A stretch of DNA of 64,000 bases from Castellaniella hirudinis (GTDB lineage: Bacteria; Pseudomonadota; Gammaproteobacteria; Burkholderiales; Burkholderiaceae_B): NCBI RefSeq assembly GCF_042651965.1, contig NZ_JBHSDY010000002.1:590199-654198 (forward strand). Direction: 5' to 3'. The notes under the pieces were generated by a model, which had not been told where the DNA came from, ran no database searches, and worked only from the letters and a program-made list of their open reading frames with translations. Positions 42,502 through 52,481 of this stretch are shown piece after piece (position 1 is the stretch's first letter; every line of letters starts with the position of its first letter). The position numbers were made by a program, and so were the translations under genes.

Positions 42502-43851
42502 ATGTCGGATCAGAACCATCCCCCCCAATCACGCCGCCATTTCCTGCAATCCGTCGGGGCCACGGGCGGCGTCCTGATGCTCGGCGGCGTCCTGCCGCTG
42601 CATCGCGCCCTGGCCGCGGGCGCCCCGCCCGCCATCAACCTGGGCCAGGTCCTGCCCATGACGGGCTCCGCGGCCGAATTCGGACCCTATTACCGCGACG
42701 CCGTGCGGCTCGCCGTCGACCAGATCAACACGGCCGCCAAGGAAGTCTTCGGCGGCCCCATCATCGCCCACCACGTCACGGCCGACAGCGCGACCCTGCC
42801 GACGGTCGGCGTGCAGGCCGCCCGCCAGATGATCGACACCCAGCACACGCCGGTCATCATCAACGGCTGGTCCAGCGGCGTCACGGTCGCCGTGGCGACC
42901 TCGGTCACCATCCCGTCGGGCGTGCTGCAGATCGGCAACGGCACCACCTCGCCGCTGGTCAGCGTGCTGCCCGCCGACGCCAAGGCCGACCTGCTGTTCC
43001 GCACCAGCGCGTCCGACGCCATGCAGGGCGTGGTGGCCGCGCAGTTCGTCAACGGCGAAATCGACCCGAACTACAAGTTCAAGCGCGTCGCCACCATCTA
43101 CATCAACAATCCCTATGGGCAAGGCCTGTCCAATGCCTTTGCCGCCGCCTTCAAAAAGCGCGGCGGCACCGTCCTGGCCGAAGTCCCGCACCCCGAGGAA
43201 GTCCAGCCCACCTACAAGTCCATGCTGTCCCAGGCACTGAAGGACAAACCCGATCTGCTGCTGATCGTCAGCTACCCGGCGCACACCATCGCCATCTGCA
43301 AGGAATCCCGCGACACCTTCAACTTCACGAACTGGCAGTTCACCGACGGCAACGCCAGCATCGACATCATCAAGGAGGTCGGCGGCAAGGACATGGACGG
43401 CCGCTACGGCACGGCCCCCGGCGAAGACACCACCACGCAGTCCTACAAGGACTTCGCCAAGACCTACCTGTCCACCTATAAATACGATCACTTCCCGCCC
43501 TTCACCACCTGCTCGTACGATGCCGGGATGGTCGCGGGACTGGCCATGGCGGCCAGCGTGGCCGACGGCATCACCGACCCGGCCAAGATCACGGGCACGG
43601 TCCTGCGCGACCACTTGCGCCTGATCGCCAACCCGCCGGGCGACATGATCGACGGCGGCGACCAGGACCGGGTCACCGCCATGCTCAAGGCGCTGAAGGA
43701 CAAGAAGAAGATCAACTACAACGGGGTCGCCGGCCCATGCGACTTCGACAAGAACGGCGACGTCATCACCCCGGTCAATATCTGGAAATATTCCGGCGAC
43801 CAGATCGAAACGGTCAAGATGGTCGCCGCCAAGGACATCCCGGCCAGTTGA
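42502..43851 (+). CDS. Branched-chain-amino-acid-type ABC binding protein (LivK family, Tat signal)
   Basis: A 449-residue periplasmic type I binding protein. The N-terminus carries a twin-arginine signal (SRRHFLQ, residues 10-16, then a hydrophobic stretch to about 38), unlike the Sec signals common in LivK. The mature part has GQVLPMTGSAAEFGPYYRDA, VRLAVDQIN and AAGDYP-equivalent regions typical of receptor-family ligand-binding proteins. The start at 42502 has AAAGGAGA seven bases upstream; the frame extends upstream only through the repeat element. It converges on livM with 12 bases between stops. Ligand unknown: amino acids, amides, urea or aromatic acids are all used by relatives. Confidence 0.85.
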   Translation: MSDQNHPPQSRRHFLQSVGATGGVLMLGGVLPLHRALAAGAPPAINLGQVLPMTGSAAEFGPYYRDAVRLAVDQINTAAKEVFGGPIIAHHVTADSATLPTVGVQAARQMIDTQHTPVIINGWSSGVTVAVATSVTIPSGVLQIGNGTTSPLVSVLPADAKADLLFRTSASDAMQGVVAAQFVNGEIDPNYKFKRVATIYINNPYGQGLSNAFAAAFKKRGGTVLAEVPHPEEVQPTYKSMLSQALKDKPDLLLIVSYPAHTIAICKESRDTFNFTNWQFTDGNASIDIIKEVGGKDMDGRYGTAPGEDTTTQSYKDFAKTYLSTYKYDHFPPFTTCSYDAGMVAGLAMAASVADGITDPAKITGTVLRDHLRLIANPPGDMIDGGDQDRVTAMLKALKDKKKINYNGVAGPCDFDKNGDVITPVNIWKYSGDQIETVKMVAAKDIPAS

Positions 43852-43863
43852 CCGGCCAGTTCC

Positions 43864-45069
43864 CTAGTCCTCGGGCTCCTTGTCCAGAAAGCGGGACACC
43901 CGCTTTTTCTCAGGCAGGATGCCCTGAGGGCGATACAGCACGATCAGCGCCAGCAGCAGCCCCACAAAAGCCCAACGCAGGAAGGACATGCGCGAAGCCA
44001 CGTCGGGGGCGACGCCCTGCAAGGCGACCTGCAGGTAATCCGTGACGAAGCCCGTGCCGCTCCAGACGGCCCAGATCACGAAAGCCCCCAGGATGGCGCC
44101 CTTGTTGTTGCCGCTGCCGCCCAGCATCAGCATCACCCAGACCAGAAAGGTGGCGAACAAAGGCTTGAAGTGGCTGTAGTCGATCGTCACCATGTACGGC
44201 GCATACAGGGCGCCGGCCACACCGATGACCACGGCGCCCAGCACGAAGGACTGCACGCGCAAAGACTTGACGTGCTTGCCGCTCATGGCGGCCGAGTCTT
44301 CCTCGTCACGGACGGCGCGCAGCGCGCGTCCCCAGGGCGAACGCACCATGGCCTCAAGCACGACGTACACCAGGGCCAGCGCGAGCGTGACGATCACCAG
44401 ATACAGATAGCTGTAGTCCCGGGGCTGCATGGCGGACAAGGCGGAATGCAGGGCCTCCGGCAGCCAACTGCAGCCCTCGCGATCGAAAACGCAGGACAGG
44501 GGCTGCGGGATGCCGGACATGGGCTGGGGCCCGTTGGCCAGCCAGCGCTCGTTCTGGAAAATGAGCCGGATGATCTCGGCGATCCCCAGCGTGGCGATCG
44601 CCAGGAAATCCGCCCGCAGATGCAGGATGGGCTGGGCGATCAGCCAGGCGACGATGCCCGCCATGATGCCGGCGGCCGCCACCCCGATCAGATAGGGCGC
44701 GTCCAGACCGAACCACTGCTGGGCATAGGCCGCCATCAGGCCGGAGGGCGGCGTGGTGACGAACAGCGCCATGGTGAAGGCCCCCACGGCAAAGAATCCG
44801 GCCACGCCGAAGTTCAGGTGGCCGTTATAGCCCCACTGCGCGTTCAGCCCCAGCGACAGGATCGAATAGATGGTCGCCATGATGCTGAAGGACACCAGGT
44901 AATCCATCACGCCGGGCAGCAGGCCCGCGACCCCGAAAGCCAGCACGCCCCCCAGGACCAGGGCCGCCGGCAGGCGCGTGCGCCAGCGCCGGCGCGAGAA
45001 CAGCAGGCAGCCCAGCAAAAAGGCGGGAACCATCAGGAAACAGGCTTTGAGGAAGAGAAGAGGATCCAT
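43864..45069 (-). CDS. livM: Branched-chain-amino-acid-type ABC permease (LivM)
   Basis: A 401-residue inner-membrane permease with about ten helices. It has LSLGLNAQWGYNGHLNFGVAGF, LRADFLAIATLGIAEI and the coupling region SPWGRALRAVRDEEDSAAMSGK, diagnostic of LivM. A loop around CVFDREGCSW (about 200) adds a pair of cysteines facing the periplasm. It is last in livG-livF-livH-livM, 10 bases after livH. Confidence 0.88.
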   Translation of the reverse strand: MDPLLFLKACFLMVPAFLLGCLLFSRRRWRTRLPAALVLGGVLAFGVAGLLPGVMDYLVSFSIMATIYSILSLGLNAQWGYNGHLNFGVAGFFAVGAFTMALFVTTPPSGLMAAYAQQWFGLDAPYLIGVAAAGIMAGIVAWLIAQPILHLRADFLAIATLGIAEIIRLIFQNERWLANGPQPMSGIPQPLSCVFDREGCSWLPEALHSALSAMQPRDYSYLYLVIVTLALALVYVVLEAMVRSPWGRALRAVRDEEDSAAMSGKHVKSLRVQSFVLGAVVIGVAGALYAPYMVTIDYSHFKPLFATFLVWVMLMLGGSGNNKGAILGAFVIWAVWSGTGFVTDYLQVALQGVAPDVASRMSFLRWAFVGLLLALIVLYRPQGILPEKKRVSRFLDKEPED

Positions 45070-45079
45070 GGTCCGGCTC

Positions 45080-46153
45080 CTATCGCTGGGCGAACAGCCC
45101 CTGAGGCCGCATCAACAGCACCAGCACCATCAGCACGAAGGCGACCGCCGGTCCGTAGGCCGGATTCAGGAAGGCCGAGGTCAACTGCATGGCGACCCCG
45201 ATGATGACCGACCCGACCAGCGCCCCCCAGGCGCTGCCGATCCCGCCCATGATCACTGCTGCGAACAAGGGCAGCAGCAGGACGAAACCCATGTCCGGGC
45301 GCATCTGCGACGCCAGCCCGTACATGACCCCGCCGACGGCGGCCAGGCCCGCGCCGATGGTCCAGGTCCAGGCGACGACCTGCTCGGTGTCGATGCCGCG
45401 CACCTGGGCCAGATCGGGATTGTCGGCCGTCGCGCGCATGGCCTTGCCGATGCGGGTGCGGGTCAGCAGCCAGTACAGCCAGGCCACCAGGATGACGGCC
45501 AGGGCGAAGACAAAGAGCTGGTCCGCCTGCAGGCGCAGGCCGAAGGGCAGGTACAGCGCCGGATTGGAGCGCCCCGAATAATAGAAGTGAAAGTCCGATC
45601 CCCAGATCAGATAGACGATGCCCCGCAGCAGGAATTCCATGCCCAGCGAGGCCATGGCCAACAGCACGAGCGGCGACTGGTGCCGGCGCAGCGGCCGGTA
45701 CAGCAGCCGGTCGATCACGATCGCCACGACGGCGGTGACCGCCGCCGCCGCCAGCAGGCCGACGATGAGTTCCCAGCCAAAGGAAAACCGCCAGATGGGA
45801 TTGGACTGCGGCAGGACGAGCACCATGCCGTAGGTCACGTACGCCCCCAGGGTCAGGAATTCGCCATGGGCGAAATTCGGAAATTTCAGCACGCCGTAGC
45901 ACAGGGTCAGGCCGATGCCGCCCAGCGCGATGATGCCGCCCAGCATCACGCCCCAGGCGGTCAGGGACAGCATGTCCTCGGCGCTGGTGCCCGAGAGCCA
46001 GCCGGCGACCCACATGCCGATCAGCACCAGCAGCAGCACCCCGCCGACGAAGCGGCTGCTGCGCGCGCCGCCGGCATCGCGGGCGTCGACCGCCTCGTCG
46101 GCCTGGGCGCTCGGCGGCGCGGTATCCGCCACAGACTGCGCTGAATCGCTCAT
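45080..46153 (-). CDS. livH: Branched-chain-amino-acid-type ABC permease (LivH)
   Basis: A 357-residue permease. After an Ala/Asp/Ser-rich cytoplasmic tail (about 1-34) come helices with LCYGVLKFPNFAHGEFLTLGAY, the LivH hallmark, and TRIGKAMRATADNPDLAQVRGID in the coupling loop. The ATG at 46153 has GGGAGGA upstream. It starts 4 bases after the livF stop. Confidence 0.88.
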   Translation of the reverse strand: MSDSAQSVADTAPPSAQADEAVDARDAGGARSSRFVGGVLLLVLIGMWVAGWLSGTSAEDMLSLTAWGVMLGGIIALGGIGLTLCYGVLKFPNFAHGEFLTLGAYVTYGMVLVLPQSNPIWRFSFGWELIVGLLAAAAVTAVVAIVIDRLLYRPLRRHQSPLVLLAMASLGMEFLLRGIVYLIWGSDFHFYYSGRSNPALYLPFGLRLQADQLFVFALAVILVAWLYWLLTRTRIGKAMRATADNPDLAQVRGIDTEQVVAWTWTIGAGLAAVGGVMYGLASQMRPDMGFVLLLPLFAAVIMGGIGSAWGALVGSVIIGVAMQLTSAFLNPAYGPAVAFVLMVLVLLMRPQGLFAQR

Positions 46154-46157
46154 CGCA

Positions 46158-46865
46158 TCATCCTCCCAGATAGAGGCGCCCGACATTCGGGTCGTCGAGC
46201 AGATCCCGGCCCGTGCCTTCGTGCCGGTTCTCGCCATTGGCCAGCACATAGCCGCGATGGGCCATCCCCAGGGATTGCCGGGCGTTCTGCTCGACCATCA
46301 GGATGCCCACGCCGCTCTCATTGATCCGGGCGATGCGCTCGAAGATCTCGTCCACCAGCTTCGGAGACAGGGCGGCCGTGGGCTCGTCCAACAGCAGCAG
46401 CCTGGGATTCATCATCAGGGCGCTGCCCATCGCCACCATCTGCCGCTCGCCGCCGGACATCTTGCCCGCCAGCTGGCGGCGGCGCTGGCGCAGCTTGGGA
46501 AACATCGCGTAGACCCGCTCCTTGTTCTCCGTCAGATCGACCTTGCCCATCGGGAACGCGCCCATCTCCAGGTTTTCCTCGACCGTCAGGGTGGTGAAGA
46601 CATTGGCCACCTGCGGCACGTAGCACATGCCCAGACGGACGATGCGGTGCGGCGCCTGGTGCGCGATGTCGTGGCCGTCGAAGGCGACGGCGCCCTGGCG
46701 CGGATGCAGCAGGCCGAAGATCGTCTTCATCAGGGTGGACTTGCCCGCCCCGTTGGGCCCGATGATGGCGACGACTTCGTCGGCCTCGACCCGGAGAGAC
46801 ATCGCGCGCAGGATTTCGGTGTCGCCATAGCCCGCAGTGACGGCGTCAACCTGCAGCAGCGGCAT
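46158..46865 (-). CDS. livF: Branched-chain-amino-acid-type ABC ATPase (LivF)
   Basis: A 235-residue ATPase. Walker A GPNGAGKST, LGMCYVPQVANVFTTLTVEEN, signature MSGGERQM, Walker B LLLLDEPTAAL. The signature starts with MSGGE rather than LSGGE. The ATG at 46865 lies 20 bases inside the end of livG, so the pair is translationally linked. Confidence 0.88.
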   Translation of the reverse strand: MPLLQVDAVTAGYGDTEILRAMSLRVEADEVVAIIGPNGAGKSTLMKTIFGLLHPRQGAVAFDGHDIAHQAPHRIVRLGMCYVPQVANVFTTLTVEENLEMGAFPMGKVDLTENKERVYAMFPKLRQRRRQLAGKMSGGERQMVAMGSALMMNPRLLLLDEPTAALSPKLVDEIFERIARINESGVGILMVEQNARQSLGMAHRGYVLANGENRHEGTGRDLLDDPNVGRLYLGG

Positions 46866-47673
46866 ATTGCCCTCCCAGGTAGGCCTCCAGCACCGCCTGG
46901 TCGTTGCGCACGGCATCGGGCGCGCCTTCGGCCAGCTTGCGCCCTTCGCTCATGACGATGACCGGGTCGCACAGACTCATGACCATGTTCATGTCGTGCT
47001 CGATCAGCAGGAAGGTGATCCCGCGCTCGCGCGACAGGGTCTGGATGTTCTGCACAATGCTTTGCAGCAGCGTGCGGTTGACCCCGGCGGCCGGCTCGTC
47101 CAGCAGAATGATCTGCGGGTCCGCCATCAGCATGCGGCCCATTTCCAGCAGCTTCTTCTGCCCACCCGACAGATTGGCGGCGTATTCATGCTGGACGTGG
47201 GTGAGCTGCAGGTATTCCAGGACTTCGCGCGCCTTGGCCAGATGGCGGGCTTCCTCGACCCGCACCCGGCCGGGGCGCAGCAGCGCGTTCCACCAGTGTT
47301 CTCCCGACTGCCCGGGCGGCACCAGCATGAGGTTTTCCAGGACGCTCATGGTGCCGTGTTCGCGGGGAATCTGGAATGTGCGGCACAGGCCGCGGGCAAA
47401 CACCTGGTCCGGGCGCAGATGGCCGATGTCCTGGCCGTCCAGCAGAATCCGCCCCGAATCGGGGGAAATGAAGCCGGTCATGAGATTGAACACCGTGGTC
47501 TTGCCGGCGCCGTTGGGGCCGATCAGACCGGTGATGGTGCCGCGTTCCACCTGGAAGGAACAGTGATCCACCGCCTTCAGGCCGCCGAAATTTTTCGTCA
47601 GGTCACGGACTTCGAGCAGCGGATGCCGCTGGCCGACATCCGTTTCCGACAGGGATGCTGTCGAATCCGCCAC
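46846..47673 (-). CDS. livG: Branched-chain-amino-acid-type ABC ATPase (LivG)
   Basis: A 275-residue ATPase and the first gene of the livGFHM operon. Walker A GPNGAGKTTVFNLMTGF, the LivG-type ARTFQ-like CRTFQIPREH, signature LSGGQKKLLE and Walker B IILLDEPAAGVN. The GTG at 47673 is chosen because AGGAGG stands five bases upstream; an upstream ATG at 47739 would add 22 residues without family similarity. No binding-protein gene lies in the operon itself. Confidence 0.88.
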   Translation of the reverse strand: MADSTASLSETDVGQRHPLLEVRDLTKNFGGLKAVDHCSFQVERGTITGLIGPNGAGKTTVFNLMTGFISPDSGRILLDGQDIGHLRPDQVFARGLCRTFQIPREHGTMSVLENLMLVPPGQSGEHWWNALLRPGRVRVEEARHLAKAREVLEYLQLTHVQHEYAANLSGGQKKLLEMGRMLMADPQIILLDEPAAGVNRTLLQSIVQNIQTLSRERGITFLLIEHDMNMVMSLCDPVIVMSEGRKLAEGAPDAVRNDQAVLEAYLGGQYAAAAG

Positions 47674-47809
47674 CGATGCCTCCTGCTGGATTGCCACAAC
47701 GGGAATCCGGCCGGCGGACCCCTCGCGCATCCGCGCCACGGGCCGTCGGTTGGAAATGATGATTCAGAGTATCACAGCGATCCAAGGGACCGAATGCACG
47801 GATTCCCTA

Positions 47810-47893
47810 CCCCCACGCTGCGCAGGCTTCGCCCGCTTGCTGCCCCCCGAGGGGGCGCTTTTCGCCTTGGGGCGGCCCGGCGGCGAAAAGGTC
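47810..47893 (-). repeat. Modular hairpin repeat, copy 3 (short form)
   Basis: On the minus strand: a 9-base stem CTTTTCGCC/GGCGAAAAG around a 15-base loop (47858-47866 with 47882-47890), a CCCCC/GGGGG hairpin (about 47845-47856) and a tail ending GCGTGGGG. The loop differs from copy 2 at a single base while the stem differs by paired changes. It lies between rnpB and livG. Confidence 0.75.
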
Positions 47894-47934
47894 CATGCTA
47901 GCGTGGAGCTGTAAACGAAAAAGCGGAACAGATC

Positions 47935-48326
47935 TATAGGCCGGATTCTGTACGCCGGGTTGCCCCGGCGGACGATCATTCCTCTGGGCGGGCCATTGCT
48001 GGACCGCTCTAGCCATCTACCCGCATGCTCGGGCGAGCCGCCCTGTCGGCACGAAGCCGGCGCATGCCTATTTGATGTTGCTCCCGATAGAGGTTGCCGC
48101 GTTTCACCCTGCCGCGAACCGCCCGGACGAACCGGACGGACGATACGGAGATGGCCGTACCGGTGTGCGCCTTGCGGCACACCCTCGCGGCAGACTCGTC
48201 TCTGTGGCCCTGGTCCTCGGCTTTCCCCGAAGGGATTGCCGGACGGCCGTTAGCCGCTATCGCGCCCTATGGAGTCCGGACCTTCCTCGATGCCTGACGG
48301 CACCGCGATCGCCCGATCTGCCCCGC
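47935..48326 (-). ncRNA. rnpB: RNase P RNA (bacterial class A)
   Basis: The catalytic RNA that matures tRNA 5' ends. On the minus strand conserved blocks appear in order: GAGGAAGGTCCGGACTCC near the 5' end, AGGGTGAAACGCGGCAACC, a GGGTAGATGGC segment, AGAGGAATGATCGTCC, and ACAGAATCCGGCCTATAG at the 3' end. These match conserved regions I to V of type A RNase P RNA. The 3' end is close to 47935; the 5' end is set by the promoter -10 and may be off by about ten bases. Confidence 0.93.
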
Positions 48327-48332
48327 GACGGC

Positions 48333-48338
48333 ATTGTA
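48333..48338 (-). promoter_or_regulatory. rnpB promoter -10
   Basis: TACAAT on the minus strand, about 7 bases before the inferred rnpB 5' end. No clear -35 was found at 16-18 bases upstream. Confidence 0.5.
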
Positions 48339-48489
48339 CGACAGCCCGGGCACAGCCGAGCCGGGCCCCGCACTGGATGCATCTGCGAATCCCGGGGGCT
48401 GCGGCACACCCCTGCCCAAACTGCGACAATAGGACTTTCGGCCCCGGCGCACCGCCAGGGCCAGCGACCGCATCACCGCCGCCTGCCTC

Positions 48490-50337
<1,848 letters not shown>

Positions 50338-50342
50338 GGGCG

Positions 50343-51476
50343 CTAGCCGCCTTCAGCCACGCGCCACATCAAGCTCTCCCCTGCCGCCAACGGCACGATC
50401 ACGTCGTCGCCCAGCGGCAGTTCCCGGGGAATGGGGTTCTCGACCCGTTCCAGGGTCAAGACGCCCGTATTGGGCGCCAGCCCGTAGAACGCCGGACCAT
50501 TCAGGCTGGCAAAGGCCTCCAGGCGGTCCAGGCGGCCGACGGACTCGAAGGCCGTCGCGTACAGGGCCATGGCATGGCGCGCCGTATAGCAGCCTGCACA
50601 GCCGCAATCCTGCTCTTTGGCGCCGCGCGGGTGCGGGGCGCTGTCCGTCCCCAGGAAGAAGCGCGGATTGCCGCTGGTGGCCGCCTCCAGCAGCGCCAGG
50701 CGGTGGGTTTCCCGCTTCAGGATGGGCAGGCAGTACCAATGGGGCCGCAGACCGCCCTTGAACAGCGCATTGCGGTTGTACAGCAGGTGCTGCGGCGTCA
50801 GCGTGGCCGCGATGGGGCCTTCGGCCTGCGTCACGTAGGCCGCACCATCCGCCGTGGTCAGATGCTCGAACACCACCTTCAGTTCAGGAAAGGCGCGCCG
50901 CAGGGGCTGCATGACCCGTTCGATGAAAACGGCTTCGCGGTCGAACAGATCGACCGCCGGATCGGTGACCTCGCCATGGACCAGCAGCGGCATGCCGCAG
51001 TCCTGCATGGCGGCGAGCGTCGCCGGGCACTGGCCCAGCAAGTCCGTCACGCCGGCGTCCGAATGCGTGGTCGCTCCGGCCGGGTAGAGCTTGACCCCGT
51101 GCACGAAACCGCTGTCGCGCGCCCGGCGGATCTCGTCGGGCGAGGTCCGGTCCGTCAGATACAGGGTCATCAGGGGCTCGAAGGCCGGCGCCTCTGCGCC
51201 GGCCTGCTCCGCGGCCTGCTGCAGGGCTGCCAGGATGCGCTCGCGGTAGGCACGCGCGTCCTCGGTCGTCAGCACCGGCGGCTTCAGATTGGGCATGATG
51301 ATGGCCCGGCCGAACTGCCGTGCGGAATCCGGCACCACGCTGCGCAGCACCGCGCCGTCGCGCAGATGCAAGTGCCAGTCATCGGGACGAGTCAGGCGGA
51401 TGCGGGCGGGCGCGGCGGAGCCATCCGCCGCGCCCGCGGCGCGCTCAGAGGAAACATGTGAAGAAGTCTGTGACAC
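50343..51476 (-). CDS. pyrC: Dihydroorotase
   Basis: A 377-residue zinc amidohydrolase of pyrimidine synthesis that interconverts carbamoyl aspartate and dihydroorotate. Metal ligands are in DDWHLHLRDG, the carbamylated Lys in VKLYPAGATTHSD, further His residues in LVHGE and FEHLTT, and Asp in FLGTDSAPH. The first 25 residues are a Ser/Ala-rich extension. The start is GTG at 51476; similarity begins around RIRLTRPDDWH. It converges on uup with 5 bases between stops and diverges from the SWIB gene. Confidence 0.94.
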   Translation of the reverse strand: MSQTSSHVSSERAAGAADGSAAPARIRLTRPDDWHLHLRDGAVLRSVVPDSARQFGRAIIMPNLKPPVLTTEDARAYRERILAALQQAAEQAGAEAPAFEPLMTLYLTDRTSPDEIRRARDSGFVHGVKLYPAGATTHSDAGVTDLLGQCPATLAAMQDCGMPLLVHGEVTDPAVDLFDREAVFIERVMQPLRRAFPELKVVFEHLTTADGAAYVTQAEGPIAATLTPQHLLYNRNALFKGGLRPHWYCLPILKRETHRLALLEAATSGNPRFFLGTDSAPHPRGAKEQDCGCAGCYTARHAMALYATAFESVGRLDRLEAFASLNGPAFYGLAPNTGVLTLERVENPIPRELPLGDDVIVPLAAGESLMWRVAEGG

Positions 51477-51493
51477 GGTCTGACAATCCTGTT

Positions 51494-51522
51494 TTGTCTT
51501 TCAAGGAAACACGCGTTATGCT
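51494..51522 (+). promoter_or_regulatory. Putative promoter of the SWIB-domain gene
   Basis: TTGTCT (51494-51499) and TATGCT (51517-51522) with a 17-base spacer. Expected start of transcription is about 51529, 33 bases before the ATG, which has TAGGAG upstream. Confidence 0.55.
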
Positions 51523-51561
51523 GCGAGGGCTATTCACTTAACACTGTAGGAGCCTGCATAC

Positions 51562-51834
51562 ATGGCAACCACCGAAAAAGCCGGTCGCAAACCCAATGCG
51601 GCATTCATGAAGCCTCTGACGCCCAGCGCCACCCTGGCGGCCGTGATCGGCAACGAAGCCGTGCCCCGCACCGAAGTCACCAAGCGTATCTGGGACTATA
51701 TCAAGAAGCACAATCTTCAGGATCCCGCGAACCGCCGCAACATCAATGCGGATGCCAAGCTGCGCCCCCTGTTCGGCAAGGACCAGGTGTCGATGTTCGA
51801 ACTGACCAAGCTGGTCAGCCAGCATCTGAAGTAA
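51562..51834 (+). CDS. SWIB/MDM2-domain protein
   Basis: A 90-residue basic protein that is almost entirely a SWIB/MDM2 domain (about 15-90; FMKPLTPSATLAAVIGNEAVPRT-like opening, then RIWDYIKKHNLQDPANRR and INADAKLRPLFGKDQVSM). The domain is best known from eukaryotic chromatin remodellers and is also found in chlamydiae and many Burkholderiales. Its bacterial role is not established; a nucleoid or DNA-topology function has been suggested for chlamydiae. It has its own promoter and stands between pyrC and the Lrp gene. Confidence 0.88.
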   Translation: MATTEKAGRKPNAAFMKPLTPSATLAAVIGNEAVPRTEVTKRIWDYIKKHNLQDPANRRNINADAKLRPLFGKDQVSMFELTKLVSQHLK

Positions 51835-51923
51835 GCCGGCTCCAAGGCATGCACGCTCTCGGGGCCGATTCATTCGGCTTCCGGGCGGACTTGCCCGGCC
51901 CGCCTCGCGAGACGTCCCGGAAA

Positions 51924-52433
51924 TTACTTGGATTTACGCTCACCGCGCGAGCGTGACGATGACGGCTCGGCGAGCAGATCCAGAGGGAGCGCCGTCGAAT
52001 ACTTGATCCGCTCCATGGCGAAACTTGAACTCACATCGTGCAGTTCACAGCCCTGGATCAGTTTTTTGTAGACGGCATCGTATCCCTGAATATCCCGGAC
52101 CACGACGCGCAGCAGATAATCGACATCGCCGCTCATCCGGTAGACCTCGACGATTTCGGGGATGTCCCGGACGGCCTGGGCAAACTGCTGCAGCCAGGCT
52201 TCATTATGGTGATTCGTGGAGATCTTCACGAACACCGTCGTCCCCAGATCCAGGCGCTCGGGATCGCACAGCACGACCTGCTTCTGGATGACGCCGTCTT
52301 CCTTCAGCTTCTGGATGCGCTTCCAGCACGGCGTGCTGGACAAGCCGACCCTGGCCGCCACTTCGGTGACGGCCAGGTCGGCGTCTTCTTGCAAGACCGC
52401 CAGGATGTGGCGATCGATCTCGTCCAATGACAT
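51924..52433 (-). CDS. Lrp/AsnC-family transcriptional regulator
   Basis: A 169-residue regulator. The N-terminal winged helix-turn-helix (about 1-60: LDEIDRHILAVLQEDADLAVTEVAARVGLSS in two parts) is followed by a RAM ligand-binding domain (about 70-145) with GDVDYLLRVVV. The last 20 residues are Ser/Arg/Lys-rich. The ATG at 52433 has GGAGGAAT upstream. It is the last gene of the long catabolic cluster, 48 bases after the short-chain dehydrogenase, and is a plausible sensor of its substrate or product. Confidence 0.88.
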   Translation of the reverse strand: MSLDEIDRHILAVLQEDADLAVTEVAARVGLSSTPCWKRIQKLKEDGVIQKQVVLCDPERLDLGTTVFVKISTNHHNEAWLQQFAQAVRDIPEIVEVYRMSGDVDYLLRVVVRDIQGYDAVYKKLIQGCELHDVSSSFAMERIKYSTALPLDLLAEPSSSRSRGERKSK

Positions 52434-52481
52434 ATTCCTCCAGTCCATGGAGCCGGGGGTCGCCCGGGCATGGAGCACGCG

